Source: Vreelandella zhanjiangensis DSM 21076 (GTDB taxonomy: Bacteria; Pseudomonadota; Gammaproteobacteria; Pseudomonadales; Halomonadaceae). From it: DNA of 64,000 bases. The notes under the pieces are model-generated. The model was not told where the DNA came from. It did no database searches and saw nothing but the letters and a program-made list of their open reading frames with translations. The DNA lies in assembly GCF_000377665.1 (NCBI RefSeq), contig NZ_KB898648.1, positions 186,001 to 250,000 of the forward strand, in the 5' to 3' direction. The position numbers and the translations under genes are program-made. Each line of letters starts with the position of its first letter. Positions within the stretch are counted from its first letter, which is position 1. Below, piece after piece: positions 18,259-27,576 of this stretch.

Positions 18259-19563
18259 GTGTTAACACTCAGTTTGGCAACGATTTTTACGTTATTGCTT
18301 TTGCTGGGCGGGGGCGTGTGGATCGCTTTTGCCCTAATCGGTACTGCGTGGGTGGCATTGGCATTCTTTAGCCCGTTTGACCCGGGCCCGATCCTTGCCT
18401 CTGATTTTTGGGGGGCGAGCTATGGATGGGATTTAACGGCGCTGCCGATGTTTATCTGGATGGGAGAGATTCTGTTTCGCTCTGGGCTTGCGGACAATAT
18501 GTTTCGCGGCCTTTCGCCCTGGCTCAACCGCTTACCCGGCCGTTTGCTGCATACCAATATTATCGGTAGCGGCATGTTCGCAGCCGTGTGTGGTTCATCC
18601 GCCGCTACCTGCGCCACCGTGGGTAAAATGACTCTGCCGGAGCTTGAACGCCGTGGCTACGACAGCAATATGGCCATCGGTACGCTGGCAAGTGCCTCGA
18701 CGTTAGGCCTGCTGATCCCACCCTCCATCATGCTGATTGTTTACGGCGTAGTGACCGAGCAATCCATTTCACGACTATTTATGGCAGGCGTCGGCCCAGG
18801 CCTGATGATTCTGGCAATGTTTATGGCCTACCTCATACTCTGGGCGCTTATTAAAGGTAATCGGGAAGGCCTTACCGGCAAAGATGAGTCTGACATGGGC
18901 TTCACTGAGAAGCTGCGTAATACCTTGGCATTAATGCCAATTCTGCTATTGATTGGGGGAATCATCATTTCGATCTACGGCGGGCTGGCATCACCCACCG
19001 AAGCCGCGGCGGTCGGGGTCGTGCTATCCATGGTGATTGCCCGCTGGAACGGCCATTTTACGACCCAGATATTTAAAAGCTCGCTATTCGCGGCTATTCG
19101 TACGGCGTGCATGATCGCATTTATTATTGCCGGCGCCTCGTTTCTGACCTCGGCGATGGGCTTTACCCAAGTTCCCATGCAGCTGGCCCGCGCGATTAGC
19201 GAGATGGGATTATCTCCCACCATGCTGCTCATCGCCCTGACCGTGCTCTTGCTGATCATGGGCTGCTTTTTAGACGGTATCTCGCTTATCTTACTGGTAA
19301 CCGCGATTATCATGCCGGTGGTCAGCGCTGCGGGGTTCGACCTTATCTGGTTTGGTATTTATCTGGTGGTTGTGGTGGAAATGTCGCAAATTACCCCGCC
19401 TGTGGGCTTTAACCTGTTTGTTATTCAGGGGCTGACCGGCAAGGATATTTTAACCATCACACGCGCGACGCTGCCTTTCTTCCTATTGATGCTGCTGGCG
19501 ATTGCCTTGATGCATGTTTTTCCCGCAATAGCGCTTTATCTGCCTTATGCGATGAATAGTTGA
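18259..19563 (+). CDS. TRAP transporter large permease, DctM family
   Basis: 434 aa, about 12 helices, forming the sodium-coupled transport channel. Family blocks are SSAATCATVGKMTLPELERRGYD, GLLIPPSIMLIVYG and GGLASPTEAAAVG, the last near residue 250. The start is a GTG with GGAG 8 nt upstream. A strong terminator follows directly. Confidence 0.92.
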   Translation: MLTLSLATIFTLLLLLGGGVWIAFALIGTAWVALAFFSPFDPGPILASDFWGASYGWDLTALPMFIWMGEILFRSGLADNMFRGLSPWLNRLPGRLLHTNIIGSGMFAAVCGSSAATCATVGKMTLPELERRGYDSNMAIGTLASASTLGLLIPPSIMLIVYGVVTEQSISRLFMAGVGPGLMILAMFMAYLILWALIKGNREGLTGKDESDMGFTEKLRNTLALMPILLLIGGIIISIYGGLASPTEAAAVGVVLSMVIARWNGHFTTQIFKSSLFAAIRTACMIAFIIAGASFLTSAMGFTQVPMQLARAISEMGLSPTMLLIALTVLLLIMGCFLDGISLILLVTAIIMPVVSAAGFDLIWFGIYLVVVVEMSQITPPVGFNLFVIQGLTGKDILTITRATLPFFLLMLLAIALMHVFPAIALYLPYAMNS

Positions 19564-19568
19564 CCTGG

Positions 19569-19597
19569 CAGGCCGCGATCGCGCGGCCTGTTTTTTT
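19569..19597 (+). terminator. Rho-independent terminator of the TRAP operon
   Basis: A perfect 9-bp GC-rich stem (CAGGCCGCG / CGCGGCCTG), loop ATCG, followed by a run of T residues. It starts 5 nt after the dctM stop. Confidence 0.92.
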
Positions 19598-19617
19598 AGC
19601 GTTAACCTGCGCAATGT

Positions 19618-20712
19618 TTAATCCGTTTTTTTCCTGCGTATTAACCCTGAACGCTGGCCCTTGAGAGAGGCATCCCACCGACTATGCTCTTTTTGATTTT
19701 CATCAGGGTAGCGTAAAGAGACTAGGGCTTGTTTTTGGTCTTCTAGTTGGGAACTCAACATTAGAGTATGTTGGAAGAGCAGCTGGTGAGCTTCCGCCAA
19801 CAGGGTCATGCTATCGACCTCGACGGACGTAGTCATATTCAACGCATTGGCAAGTATGTCAGTTTGCTGTTGAACATTATGCAACACTTCATCTATTTTC
19901 AATGCACTGATATAGCTAACCGTCTTTAACTGATAAAGCACTGCAGCTAGCTGCGACGCTGGGTTTCTTGATAACCAGGCATCAGCAATTGGCCCCGACA
20001 ATCGAATACAGAGTAACGCTTTGTCGTTCAATAGAAAGCTTTCATGGCTTTGGCGTATGGTCATAACAGTATGGTCGGGCATCCCCCACTTGGCTGCCAG
20101 CCATGCGCCAACCAGCGTGTGGTCACAGCCAAAATATGCCTGCTCTGACAATGTTATTTCACCATGCGATAGCGCAGTATCTGCGTATAACGCTTCCGCT
20201 TCCTCAGGGTAAGCGGCTTGCAGCGCCAATATGCCAATATCTTGTAATAACGCCAGGGTAAATGTATTGCCACTTTTGTCAGGACATAGCTGCTCAGCTA
20301 GATAACGGGCTACCAGGGCTGAAGTGATAGCCCGCTGCCAAGTCCGGTTACGATAAGTACCTCCTTGGGCATATTGAAACAGGGTAAAGCCCAGCACCAC
20401 TGCCAACGTGGCATTTAAACCCAAGCGTTGCATGGCTTCTATACAGGTATGGATGGAGGTTGAGGCGCGCGCGTAATAGGCGCTGTTCGCCAGTGCAACC
20501 AGGCGCATAGTAAGCGCAGGGTCGTGCTCAATTGCCTTGGCGTAATCATTTAAAGTTGCTCGAGAGGAGCGGGCTATATCAAGTACCCGAAGCGCAACAG
20601 ACGGTAAAGCAGGCAGGCTTTTACATTGTAAAAGCGACTTACTCAAAAAAGCTGGCAGCTCGTTGGTGAGTGCCATATAAAGCGAATCGCTTGGGGATGA
20701 CAGGCCCGTCAT
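19618..20712 (-). CDS. HDOD domain signalling protein
   Basis: 364 aa. Residues about 25-225 form an HDOD domain (LPALPSVALRVLDIARS, then IEHDPALTMRLVALANSAYY, and ALLQDIGILALQAAYPEEA), a degenerate relative of HD phosphohydrolases. HDOD proteins take part in signalling, motility or stress responses, usually without known enzyme activity. No attached GGDEF, EAL or receiver domain is visible; the C-terminal 130 residues look helical. It is a monocistronic gene facing the TRAP operon tail to tail. Target pathway unknown. Confidence 0.85.
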   Translation of the reverse strand: MTGLSSPSDSLYMALTNELPAFLSKSLLQCKSLPALPSVALRVLDIARSSRATLNDYAKAIEHDPALTMRLVALANSAYYARASTSIHTCIEAMQRLGLNATLAVVLGFTLFQYAQGGTYRNRTWQRAITSALVARYLAEQLCPDKSGNTFTLALLQDIGILALQAAYPEEAEALYADTALSHGEITLSEQAYFGCDHTLVGAWLAAKWGMPDHTVMTIRQSHESFLLNDKALLCIRLSGPIADAWLSRNPASQLAAVLYQLKTVSYISALKIDEVLHNVQQQTDILANALNMTTSVEVDSMTLLAEAHQLLFQHTLMLSSQLEDQKQALVSLRYPDENQKEHSRWDASLKGQRSGLIRRKKTD

Positions 20713-20914
20713 ATGGTCTCCTCATTCGCTGTCAGCGTAGCGGGCGGTAATAATAGTGATCCCAATATCATATACTTCCTAAGCGTTAACGTCTTCTGTA
20801 AAGGCAAAGAATACCGAGATAATGGTTAACGTTAAGGAAGATTGAAACTCCGTGGTTAACGGCGAGCATGTTTCGTTTTACGCTAGAAACGATAATTAGT
20901 ATTGTACCGGCTCA

Positions 20915-21658
20915 TTAAAATATGGCCTGCCAAACCAAGTTGCCTCCCACCAAAAACATCGCAAGAATAACCAGTCGGTAAAATAGCGCTTCATTAACGC
21001 GGCTTTGCAGCCAAAAGCCGTTACGTACGCCGATCCAGGCGATAGGTACCAGCAGCAGCGATGCCCAGGCGCTGGTGACGTTCACCTCACCCAGCCACAA
21101 ATACGGACCAAGTTTGATTGCGTTAACTACCGCAAATGAGACGGCGCAGGTGGCAATAAACGTCTCTTTGGGTAGCTTGCGTGGTAGCAGGTAAATATTC
21201 AGCGGTGGGGCACCGGCATGGGCAATAAAACTGGTAAAGCCACATACGCTGGCGGCAGGCAGTGCCCAGCGGGTGGAAATGGGTTTTTTGGCCACTGGCT
21301 TGAACAGCATATAGGTGGCAAACACCAGCGATATCCCTCCAAGCACCAGGCGTATCCCCTGTTCGCTCAGACGGTCAAATAACAGCGTGCCCACCGCTAC
21401 CCCGATCAGTAGCCCTGGCAAAAAGCGCCATACTTCGGCCATATCATGCTTACCCCACCATGCCTTTACCGCAAATACATCCATCACCAAGAGCAGTGGC
21501 AGCAATAGCCCTGCCGCCTGGGTAGGGCTAATCGCCAGCGCCATGAGCGGCACCGAGAGTGTGCCGAAACCTCCGGCAAAGCCCCCTTTGGAAACACCTG
21601 TCAGATAAACGGAAAATACGATTAACAGCCAAGCAATGATGGAGTAGTCAGGGAGCAC
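20915..21658 (-). CDS. TauE/SafE family sulfite/anion exporter
   Basis: 247 aa, about eight helices in two similar halves, of the TSUP (TauE/SafE) family. The first half has TGVSKGGFAGGFGTLSVPLMAL and the second VCGFTSFIAHAGAPPLNIYLLPRKL, both family hallmarks. Relatives export sulfite, sulfoacetate or other anions. There is no linked sulfonate gene here, so the substrate is open. Confidence 0.85.
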   Translation of the reverse strand: MLPDYSIIAWLLIVFSVYLTGVSKGGFAGGFGTLSVPLMALAISPTQAAGLLLPLLLVMDVFAVKAWWGKHDMAEVWRFLPGLLIGVAVGTLLFDRLSEQGIRLVLGGISLVFATYMLFKPVAKKPISTRWALPAASVCGFTSFIAHAGAPPLNIYLLPRKLPKETFIATCAVSFAVVNAIKLGPYLWLGEVNVTSAWASLLLVPIAWIGVRNGFWLQSRVNEALFYRLVILAMFLVGGNLVWQAIF

Positions 21659-21701
21659 GGCAATTCCTTGGCAGGCGCGGAAAGGTAAAGCATTGAATGT
21701 T

Positions 21702-21726
21702 AAAACCCTGCTTTATGCAGGGTTTT
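21702..21726 (-). terminator. Terminator downstream of mgtE
   Basis: Stem AAAACCCTGC / GCAGGGTTTT with a 5-nt loop. Its position, 82 nt after the mgtE stop and before the next minus-strand gene, suits termination of mgtE. Confidence 0.8.
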
Positions 21727-21807
21727 CATTCGCGTGGCGGTATGCGCGCGATAAATATTAGCAGGCGAAGGGAACTGTGTCCCTCTTGCCTTCTTGATAA
21801 GCTATGC

Positions 21808-23163
21808 TCACAGGATAATCAACGTGGCGAGCCCCAAAAAGGATAGAAAACCCACCACATCGGTAACGGTAGTCAATATCACTGCACCCGATAAAGCGGG
21901 GTCAATCTGCAGTCTTTTCAAGACCAGGGGGACCAGTACGCCTGCGATGTTAGCTAGGCTCATGTTGAGAAAGATTGCCAGGGTTATCACCAGCGTGATC
22001 AGAGGGTCGCTAAACCAGAAATAGGCAATCAGCCCGACCACTAACGCCCAAACTAGACCATTACTCATGCCTACCCATAGCTCTTTATTGTATAGCCAGC
22101 GTTTATTGTTACCCGCGAGTTGGCCCAGCGCTAAACCACGTATAACAACGGTAAGCGTCTGACTGCCAGCAATACCCCCCATGCTTGCGACTACCGGCAT
22201 CAAAATGGCCAGTGCTACAATTTGATCCAGCACGGCTTCAAACTGCCCGATAACAAACGCTGCTAAAAAAGCAGTCAATAAATTAATCCCCAACCAAATG
22301 CCTCGGCTTTTAGCGCTGCGCATAATCGGGGTAAAGACTTCCTCTTCATCACTGACGCCAGACATATGCTTAAGCGTTAGGTCGGCATCATCCTGGGTGA
22401 TTTCTAATACGTCAGCGGCATTTAGTTGTCCGACCAGTAAGCCGTCGCTATCGCATACGGGCACAAAGTGAAGCTCTTTGGAGCGCAGAAGCGCAGCCGC
22501 ATCGCTGACTTTCATTTGGTCATTGAGGGTAAAAAAATCATTTATATAATCATCAACCACGCCATCCTGCGGCTGCTTGATTAAATCAATTAGGGTTAAG
22601 GTACCCAGTAACCGCTTATCCTTATCGGTGATCATGATCTGCTGCGACTCATCGTCGAGCAAATGATGAATTCGGATATAGCGTTGCACAGCCTCCAACG
22701 ACACGCCCTGTTTTACATTAACGGTTTCTGGGTCCATATAACGACCCACTACATCATCCTCATAGGCATGAAGGTTCTCGACCTGGGCGCGAATATCTTG
22801 GTCCAGGCTGGCGTAGACGCTGGTTTTTATTGACTCATCAGCAACATCCAATACTTCAGCAACTTCTTGAGCATCCAGGCCTTTAACAATTTGCTCAACG
22901 TCGCTTGCCGATAGATCTTCGATATAATCGGCACGAATATCTTCGTCAACTTCAGCGAGAACCTCGCCTATCACCTCCTCAGGAATAAACTCCCAAAGAG
23001 AATCGCGTGTTTTGGCCGGGAAGGATTCAAGTGTCCGCGCAATGTCTAAAGTATCGAGTTCAGTAAAAAACTCGTGTAGAGCCGCTGTTTCTGGAGTGTC
23101 TAAAAGCTTTTGAAGGTGAAGCAGCAGCTCTTCGTTATTGGTATATTTTTCATCATCGCGCAT
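21808..23163 (-). CDS. mgtE: Magnesium transporter MgtE
   Basis: 451 aa. The usual order is visible: an acidic N-terminal MgtE_N domain rich in Asp/Glu (about residues 20-130), a CBS pair (about 135-255, starting near GRYMDPETVNVKQGVSLEAV) and five helices from about 285 with ASMGGIAGSQTLTVVIRGLA, the conserved pore segment. It is a gated Mg2+ channel in the inner membrane, with the cytoplasmic domains sensing magnesium. The 203-bp upstream region shows no recognised M-box riboswitch. Confidence 0.95.
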   Translation of the reverse strand: MRDDEKYTNNEELLLHLQKLLDTPETAALHEFFTELDTLDIARTLESFPAKTRDSLWEFIPEEVIGEVLAEVDEDIRADYIEDLSASDVEQIVKGLDAQEVAEVLDVADESIKTSVYASLDQDIRAQVENLHAYEDDVVGRYMDPETVNVKQGVSLEAVQRYIRIHHLLDDESQQIMITDKDKRLLGTLTLIDLIKQPQDGVVDDYINDFFTLNDQMKVSDAAALLRSKELHFVPVCDSDGLLVGQLNAADVLEITQDDADLTLKHMSGVSDEEEVFTPIMRSAKSRGIWLGINLLTAFLAAFVIGQFEAVLDQIVALAILMPVVASMGGIAGSQTLTVVIRGLALGQLAGNNKRWLYNKELWVGMSNGLVWALVVGLIAYFWFSDPLITLVITLAIFLNMSLANIAGVLVPLVLKRLQIDPALSGAVILTTVTDVVGFLSFLGLATLIIL

Positions 23164-23366
23164 AGCGTCCGTCCTTTTTGGAAACTAGGTGTTGAAGGCA
23201 ATAAAATTGCAAACTCTCGGCGGCTCGCTCTGCTGAGTTTATAGACTGGTTGAATTGAAAGCCACGCGCACCCCGCTAGCCAGGCGCTGCTGAGCGGACT
23301 CCTCTAGAGAAGGCCAATGGCTAACCTAAGCTGTGTCTTTATCGATGAGGAACAATAAGGCCCAGC

Positions 23367-24401
23367 CTAAGTACTCTCGCCTACCTGAAGCGTAAAACTC
23401 ACGTCGTGCTGACGGCGGTAGACGCTTTTACCGCTTAACCTGCGAATGAGTTCTTGAGCAGCCAAACGCCCCATGTCTTCGCGTGGAGAGAGAATAGTAG
23501 TGAGTTTTGGGGTGATATGTTGGCCTAGCGGTAAGCCGTTGAAGCCCGCAATGGCGATATCGCCAGGCACCGTGAGGCCCTGGCGCTGGGCGGCCAACAG
23601 GGCGCCTGCGGCAAGGTCGTCGTTGGCAAAATGGATGGCCTGTGTAGCGGGGTAGTCTTGTAACACCTGGGCCAGGCTTTCTGCACCTGCCTGCAGGCTG
23701 CCTAACGTATCCAGTTCTAACAAGGGGGCCTCCAGCCCCTTCGCCTTCAGCACTGCTTTATGCCCTTCGTAGCGCATCCCCGCGCGATAATCGTGAGAGA
23801 GCCGCGCGCCAACATACACCATTCGCTGATAGCCTCTGTCGACAAGATGGCTGGCCATACAGCGACCGGCAGCCACATGATCCAGCCCAACGTTAAGATC
23901 TATGCCGTTACCGAGCTCCATCACTTCCATAATCGGATGGCCACAGTTGGCTAAGAGCGTATGGCATGCATCGTTATGGCGTAGCCCGGCGGTGACCAGG
24001 GCCGAACATGACCAGCCTAAAAACGTACGCACCAGCTGATACTCACGGTCCAGATCGTAATCGGTATTGCCGAGCAGGATCTGATATCCCTGCGCTTCCA
24101 GCGTTTCCTGCAGGCCTTTGATGACTTCCACAAACACGCTGTTGATCAGCGACGGCACGATGACTGCAATCAGCCGGGAGCGGGAAGAAGCCAGGCTACC
24201 CGCTACCAGGTTGGGCACATAGCCCAGACGCTCTACGCTTTCCAAAACGCTTTGGCGGGTACTGTCGCTCACCTTGTCGGGGTGGTTCAGTGCCCGCGAT
24301 GCCGTAATCGGGGAAACTCCTGCGGCCTGCGCCACCTGGCTGAGCGTGATTTGATCGGAGCGACGGCGTGACTTGTTAGCGGCCGGGAGGTCTTTAGACA
24401 T
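23367..24401 (-). CDS. LacI-family regulator of the sugar-acid operon
   Basis: 344 aa. An N-terminal LacI helix-turn-helix (about residues 17-62: ITLSQVAQAAGVSPITASRAL then LGYVPN hinge) is followed by a periplasmic-binding-like effector domain of the GntR/IdnR type. It is transcribed away from ltnD-otnK-otnC-otnI-denD, and two tandem 14-bp palindromes lie between the two genes. It therefore probably represses that operon, and perhaps itself, until a four-carbon sugar acid or intermediate binds. The ligand is inferred from gene context only. Confidence 0.88.
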   Translation of the reverse strand: MSKDLPAANKSRRRSDQITLSQVAQAAGVSPITASRALNHPDKVSDSTRQSVLESVERLGYVPNLVAGSLASSRSRLIAVIVPSLINSVFVEVIKGLQETLEAQGYQILLGNTDYDLDREYQLVRTFLGWSCSALVTAGLRHNDACHTLLANCGHPIMEVMELGNGIDLNVGLDHVAAGRCMASHLVDRGYQRMVYVGARLSHDYRAGMRYEGHKAVLKAKGLEAPLLELDTLGSLQAGAESLAQVLQDYPATQAIHFANDDLAAGALLAAQRQGLTVPGDIAIAGFNGLPLGQHITPKLTTILSPREDMGRLAAQELIRRLSGKSVYRRQHDVSFTLQVGEST

Positions 24402-24458
24402 TAGTCACACGTCCTTGATGTTCAACTTGTCGATATGCTGAGAGTAATCTAGAAGTAA

Positions 24459-24486
24459 TGGTAGCGCTATCATGACAGCGCTACCA
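24459..24486. promoter_or_regulatory. Twin LacI-type operators
   Basis: Two adjoining 14-bp palindromes, TGGTAGCGCTATCA and TGACAGCGCTACCA, each centred on GCGC, together forming a 28-bp inverted repeat. They lie between the divergent LacI gene and ltnD, as expected for a LacI-family operator. Confidence 0.8.
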
Positions 24487-24581
24487 TTTTCCTTGTTAAG
24501 GTGAACAATCAGAACAGATTCAAGGGAAAGTAAACCATTGCAACGCCAGCAATTCATACAACAAAAGCGAGGTGTCGACCG

Positions 24582-25514
24582 GTGAGTCAACACGATAAGC
24601 AATCACTTCAAGTAGGCGTTATTGGCCTGGGTGCAATGGGGATGGGCACCGCTACTGCCTTACATCACCAGGGATTTAACGTGACTGGATGTGATATTGC
24701 CGCTGGATCACGCGATGCCTTTGTAGCGGCAGGGGGCAAGAGTGTAGCAACCCCTATGGAGCTCGCTCACTGTCATATTGTGCTGGTAGTGGTCGTCAAC
24801 GGTAGCCAGGTTGAGCAGGTGCTGTTTGGTGAGCAGGGCGTGGTTGGACATCTAGCGCCAGGCAGCCTGGTCATACAGTGTGCCACGGTGGCTCCCAGTC
24901 AGGTGAAACAGCTAGGCGAGCGGATGGCGGCAGAAGGATTGATGATGCTGGATGCACCGATTAGCGGCGGTGCTGCAAAAGCCAAAAATGGTGAGCTATC
25001 AGTTATGGCATCGGGCGCCGCGGAGGCATTTAACTACGCAAGTGACGTGCTTGATGGCATGGCCGCCAAGGTTTATCGCCTTGGCGATGACCCCGGCGTG
25101 GGGTCCAGTATGAAGCTGGTTAATCAGCTGTTGGCAGGCGTGCATATCGCGACCGCCGCTGAAGCCATGGCGTTGGGAATCCGGATGGGACTGGATCCCG
25201 AGGTTATCTTTGAGGTGATTACTCACTCGGCGGGCAATTCCTGGATGTTCGAAAATCGTGTGCCGCATATTCTCAAAGGTGACTACACGCCGCTTTCTGC
25301 GGTGGATATCTTTATTAAAGACCTCAATATCGTGCACCAGACCGGGCGCGAGCTTTCGATGGCCACGCCGGTTGCCGCCAGCGCGTTGCAGCAGTTCACC
25401 TCGGCCAGTGGAGCAGGCTTTGGTCGAGAGGATGATTCTGCGGTTATCAAAGTCTATCAGCGGCTATCAGGCATTACGTTGCCTGAAGCGGCGAACGATG
25501 CTCAGGGAACCTAA
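24582..25514 (+). CDS. ltnD: L-threonate dehydrogenase (LtnD)
   Basis: 310 aa, of the beta-hydroxyacid dehydrogenase family. The NAD-binding GLGAMGMG lies near the N terminus, the substrate block DAPISGGAAKAKNGELSVMA at about 125 and the catalytic-lysine segment SSMKLVNQLLAG at about 175. In the characterised pathway LtnD oxidises L-threonate at C2 to 2-oxo-tetronate, which OtnI isomerises to 3-oxo-tetronate for OtnK and OtnC. It is first in an operon with all those genes. The start is a GTG; no ATG with a ribosome site is nearby. Confidence 0.88.
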   Translation: MSQHDKQSLQVGVIGLGAMGMGTATALHHQGFNVTGCDIAAGSRDAFVAAGGKSVATPMELAHCHIVLVVVVNGSQVEQVLFGEQGVVGHLAPGSLVIQCATVAPSQVKQLGERMAAEGLMMLDAPISGGAAKAKNGELSVMASGAAEAFNYASDVLDGMAAKVYRLGDDPGVGSSMKLVNQLLAGVHIATAAEAMALGIRMGLDPEVIFEVITHSAGNSWMFENRVPHILKGDYTPLSAVDIFIKDLNIVHQTGRELSMATPVAASALQQFTSASGAGFGREDDSAVIKVYQRLSGITLPEAANDAQGT

Positions 25515-25516
25515 GC

Positions 25517-26875
25517 ATGAGCACGGAGCAGAGCATAGCCCTTGAAAAGATAGCCCTTGGAAAAACAGACCTTGGAAAAACAGACCTTGGGAACATAGTC
25601 CTTGGAGCGATCGCCGACGACTTTACCGGGGCAACCGATCTTGCCAATAACCTTGTACGCGGCGGTATGCGCTGCTTACAGGTGATCGGCGTGCCGCAGG
25701 AGACGATTGATCTCCAAGAAGTTGATGCCGTAGTGGTAGCTTTGAAATCGCGCTCCTGCCCGGTTGATGAAGCCATCACGGATTCCCTCGCGGCTCTTGA
25801 GTGGCTGCGTAGTCAGGGCGCTCGGCAGCTGTTCTTTAAGTACTGCTCTACTTTCGATTCTACTGATAAAGGCAATATCGGCCCCGTGGCCGATGCGCTG
25901 CTGGATCGCCTGGGTGCCTCTCAAACGGTGATGGTGCCGGCGTTTCCAATTAATGGTCGTACGGTTTATCAGGGCCATCTGTTTGTGGGTGATCGCCTGC
26001 TTAACGATAGCGGTATGCAGCATCATCCGCTCAACCCGATGCAGGACGCTGACCTGGTTCGAGTCCTATCCCGTCAAACAGCCCATCCGGTAGGCTTGCT
26101 CGGTCACTCGGTAATAGCCAAAGGCGCCAGCGCCGCTTTCGACCACTTATCCGCACTTGCCGAGCAGGGCACTCGCCATGTGATTTGCGACACGCTCGAT
26201 GAGCAGGACCTGGATATATTGGCAGAAGCTACCGTGCTGATACCGTTGGTGACCGGTGGCTCCGGCCTGGGGCAAGCCTTGCCCGCTCAGTACCGTGCTC
26301 AAGGCTGGCTGGAGTCCATTACCGAACCGGGGCGTTTGCAACCCGCATCAGGCAGCACGCTGGTATTGTCCGGGAGTTGTTCTAAAGCAACCCTGGCGCA
26401 GGTAGCCGATTTCCTGGTACGTCATCCCGAGGGCGGTTTTGCGCTAGACCCTTTATCGCTTGCCGAAAGTGATCAACAGTGGGAACAGGCGCTAGCCTTT
26501 GCTCGGCAGCAGCTAACGGCACAGACCCCGGTATTGATTTACGCCTCGGCGGATCCAGAGAAAGTCAGCGCTGCCCAGCAAGTATTGGGTGCCGCGCATG
26601 CGGGCGCGCTGGTCGAAGAGGCACTGAGCCAATTAGCGATCACGCTGGTTAACGAAGGCGTTGGGAAGTTACTGGTCGCCGGGGGCGAAACGTCGGGGGC
26701 AGTAGTCTCGGCGCTGGGAATTTCCACCCTGCGTATCGGTGAGCAGATTGATCCCGGCGTGCCTTGGACTCAGGCGCCGCTGGCGGGACGTGAAGCACCG
26801 CTCTCACTGGCGCTGAAGTCGGGTAACTTTGGCAGTGTCGATTTCTTTACCCGAGCCTTTGAGGTGCTGGCATGA
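25517..26875 (+). CDS. otnK: 3-oxo-tetronate kinase OtnK, copy 1, with repeat-derived N-terminal extension
   Basis: 452 aa, of the four-carbon acid sugar kinase family (DUF1537). The catalytic N-terminal block GAIADDFTGATDLANNLVRG and the C-terminal nucleotide-binding block VAGGETSGAVVSALGI are clear. It phosphorylates 3-oxo-tetronate to the 4-phosphate, the substrate of OtnC. Compared with the second copy in this window, which begins MTIVLGAIADD, this protein has about 24 extra N-terminal residues made of pentapeptide repeats (IALEK, IALGK, TDLGK, TDLGN, IVLGA). No later start codon matches the normal N terminus, so the extension should be translated. It lies 2 nt after ltnD and overlaps otnC by 4 nt. 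Confidence 0.92.
   Translation: MSTEQSIALEKIALGKTDLGKTDLGNIVLGAIADDFTGATDLANNLVRGGMRCLQVIGVPQETIDLQEVDAVVVALKSRSCPVDEAITDSLAALEWLRSQGARQLFFKYCSTFDSTDKGNIGPVADALLDRLGASQTVMVPAFPINGRTVYQGHLFVGDRLLNDSGMQHHPLNPMQDADLVRVLSRQTAHPVGLLGHSVIAKGASAAFDHLSALAEQGTRHVICDTLDEQDLDILAEATVLIPLVTGGSGLGQALPAQYRAQGWLESITEPGRLQPASGSTLVLSGSCSKATLAQVADFLVRHPEGGFALDPLSLAESDQQWEQALAFARQQLTAQTPVLIYASADPEKVSAAQQVLGAAHAGALVEEALSQLAITLVNEGVGKLLVAGGETSGAVVSALGISTLRIGEQIDPGVPWTQAPLAGREAPLSLALKSGNFGSVDFFTRAFEVLA
25535..25609 (+). repeat. Five 15-bp tandem repeats in the otnK start
   Basis: Five in-frame 15-bp units, of the type ATAGCCCTTGGAAAA, occupy 25535-25549, 25550-25564, 25565-25579, 25580-25594 and 25595-25609. The last unit encodes IVLGA, the native first strand of the kinase. 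Confidence 0.9.
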
Positions 26876-27531
26876 GCGTTCACCTGCGCCACCATCACCA
26901 AAATAGTCTGCGCGAGCAGATCAGCACGCTAGGCAAATCGCTGTTTGATCGCGGCCTGACCATGGGCTCCAGCGGCAACATCAGCGTGCGTTTAGAGGAG
27001 GGCGGCTGGTTGATGACGCCCACCAACGCCTGCCTGGGAAGACTTGACCCGGCGCGAATCTCCCATCTGGATGATAACGGCCAGCTGCTTGATGGCGATA
27101 AGCCCACGAAAGAGCAGTTCCTGCATATGGCGATGTACGCAGAGCGCCCCCAGTCGGGCGCCATTGTGCATCTTCACTCTACCCACTCGGTAGCGGTCTC
27201 GTGTTTGCCGGAAGTGAACCCTTGCGACTGCATTCCCCCGCTCACCGCCTACTATGTCATGCGGGTAGGCAAACTGCCGCTAGTGCCCTATCACATTCCC
27301 GGCGACCCAAAACTAGGCGAGGCGGTGCGGGGCTTGGCGGGTAAACACAGCGCTGTACTGCTTGCCAACCACGGCCCGGTAGTGGCCGGCAAAAATCTGG
27401 AAGCCGCGGTGTACGCCACCGAAGAGCTTGAAGAGACGGCCAAACTGTTTTTGCTACTGCGCGGCGAAAACCCACGGGGGCTCACGCCTGAGCAAGTCGC
27501 GGAGCTTGAGGCGCGATTTCCTCGAAATTAA
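26872..27531 (+). CDS. otnC: 3-oxo-tetronate 4-phosphate decarboxylase OtnC, copy 1
   Basis: 219 aa, of the class II aldolase/adducin family. Metal-binding histidines are visible in VHLHSTHS (about residue 98) and the substrate block in TMGSSGNISVR. OtnC decarboxylates 3-oxo-tetronate 4-phosphate to dihydroxyacetone phosphate, feeding glycolysis. It overlaps otnK by 4 nt. A second copy at 34911-35558 differs at only about 15 of the 209 residues aligned by eye, while its DNA differs at many synonymous positions, so both copies appear under purifying selection. Confidence 0.92.
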   Translation: MSVHLRHHHQNSLREQISTLGKSLFDRGLTMGSSGNISVRLEEGGWLMTPTNACLGRLDPARISHLDDNGQLLDGDKPTKEQFLHMAMYAERPQSGAIVHLHSTHSVAVSCLPEVNPCDCIPPLTAYYVMRVGKLPLVPYHIPGDPKLGEAVRGLAGKHSAVLLANHGPVVAGKNLEAAVYATEELEETAKLFLLLRGENPRGLTPEQVAELEARFPRN

Positions 27532-27576
27532 CCTACATTACGACTACAGATAAAAACAAAGAGGTATCGATACGTC

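Noticed and set aside
23164..23366. Possible magnesium riboswitch before mgtE
   Set aside because: GC-rich stems are present, but no M-box or ykoK-type consensus could be recognised by eye.
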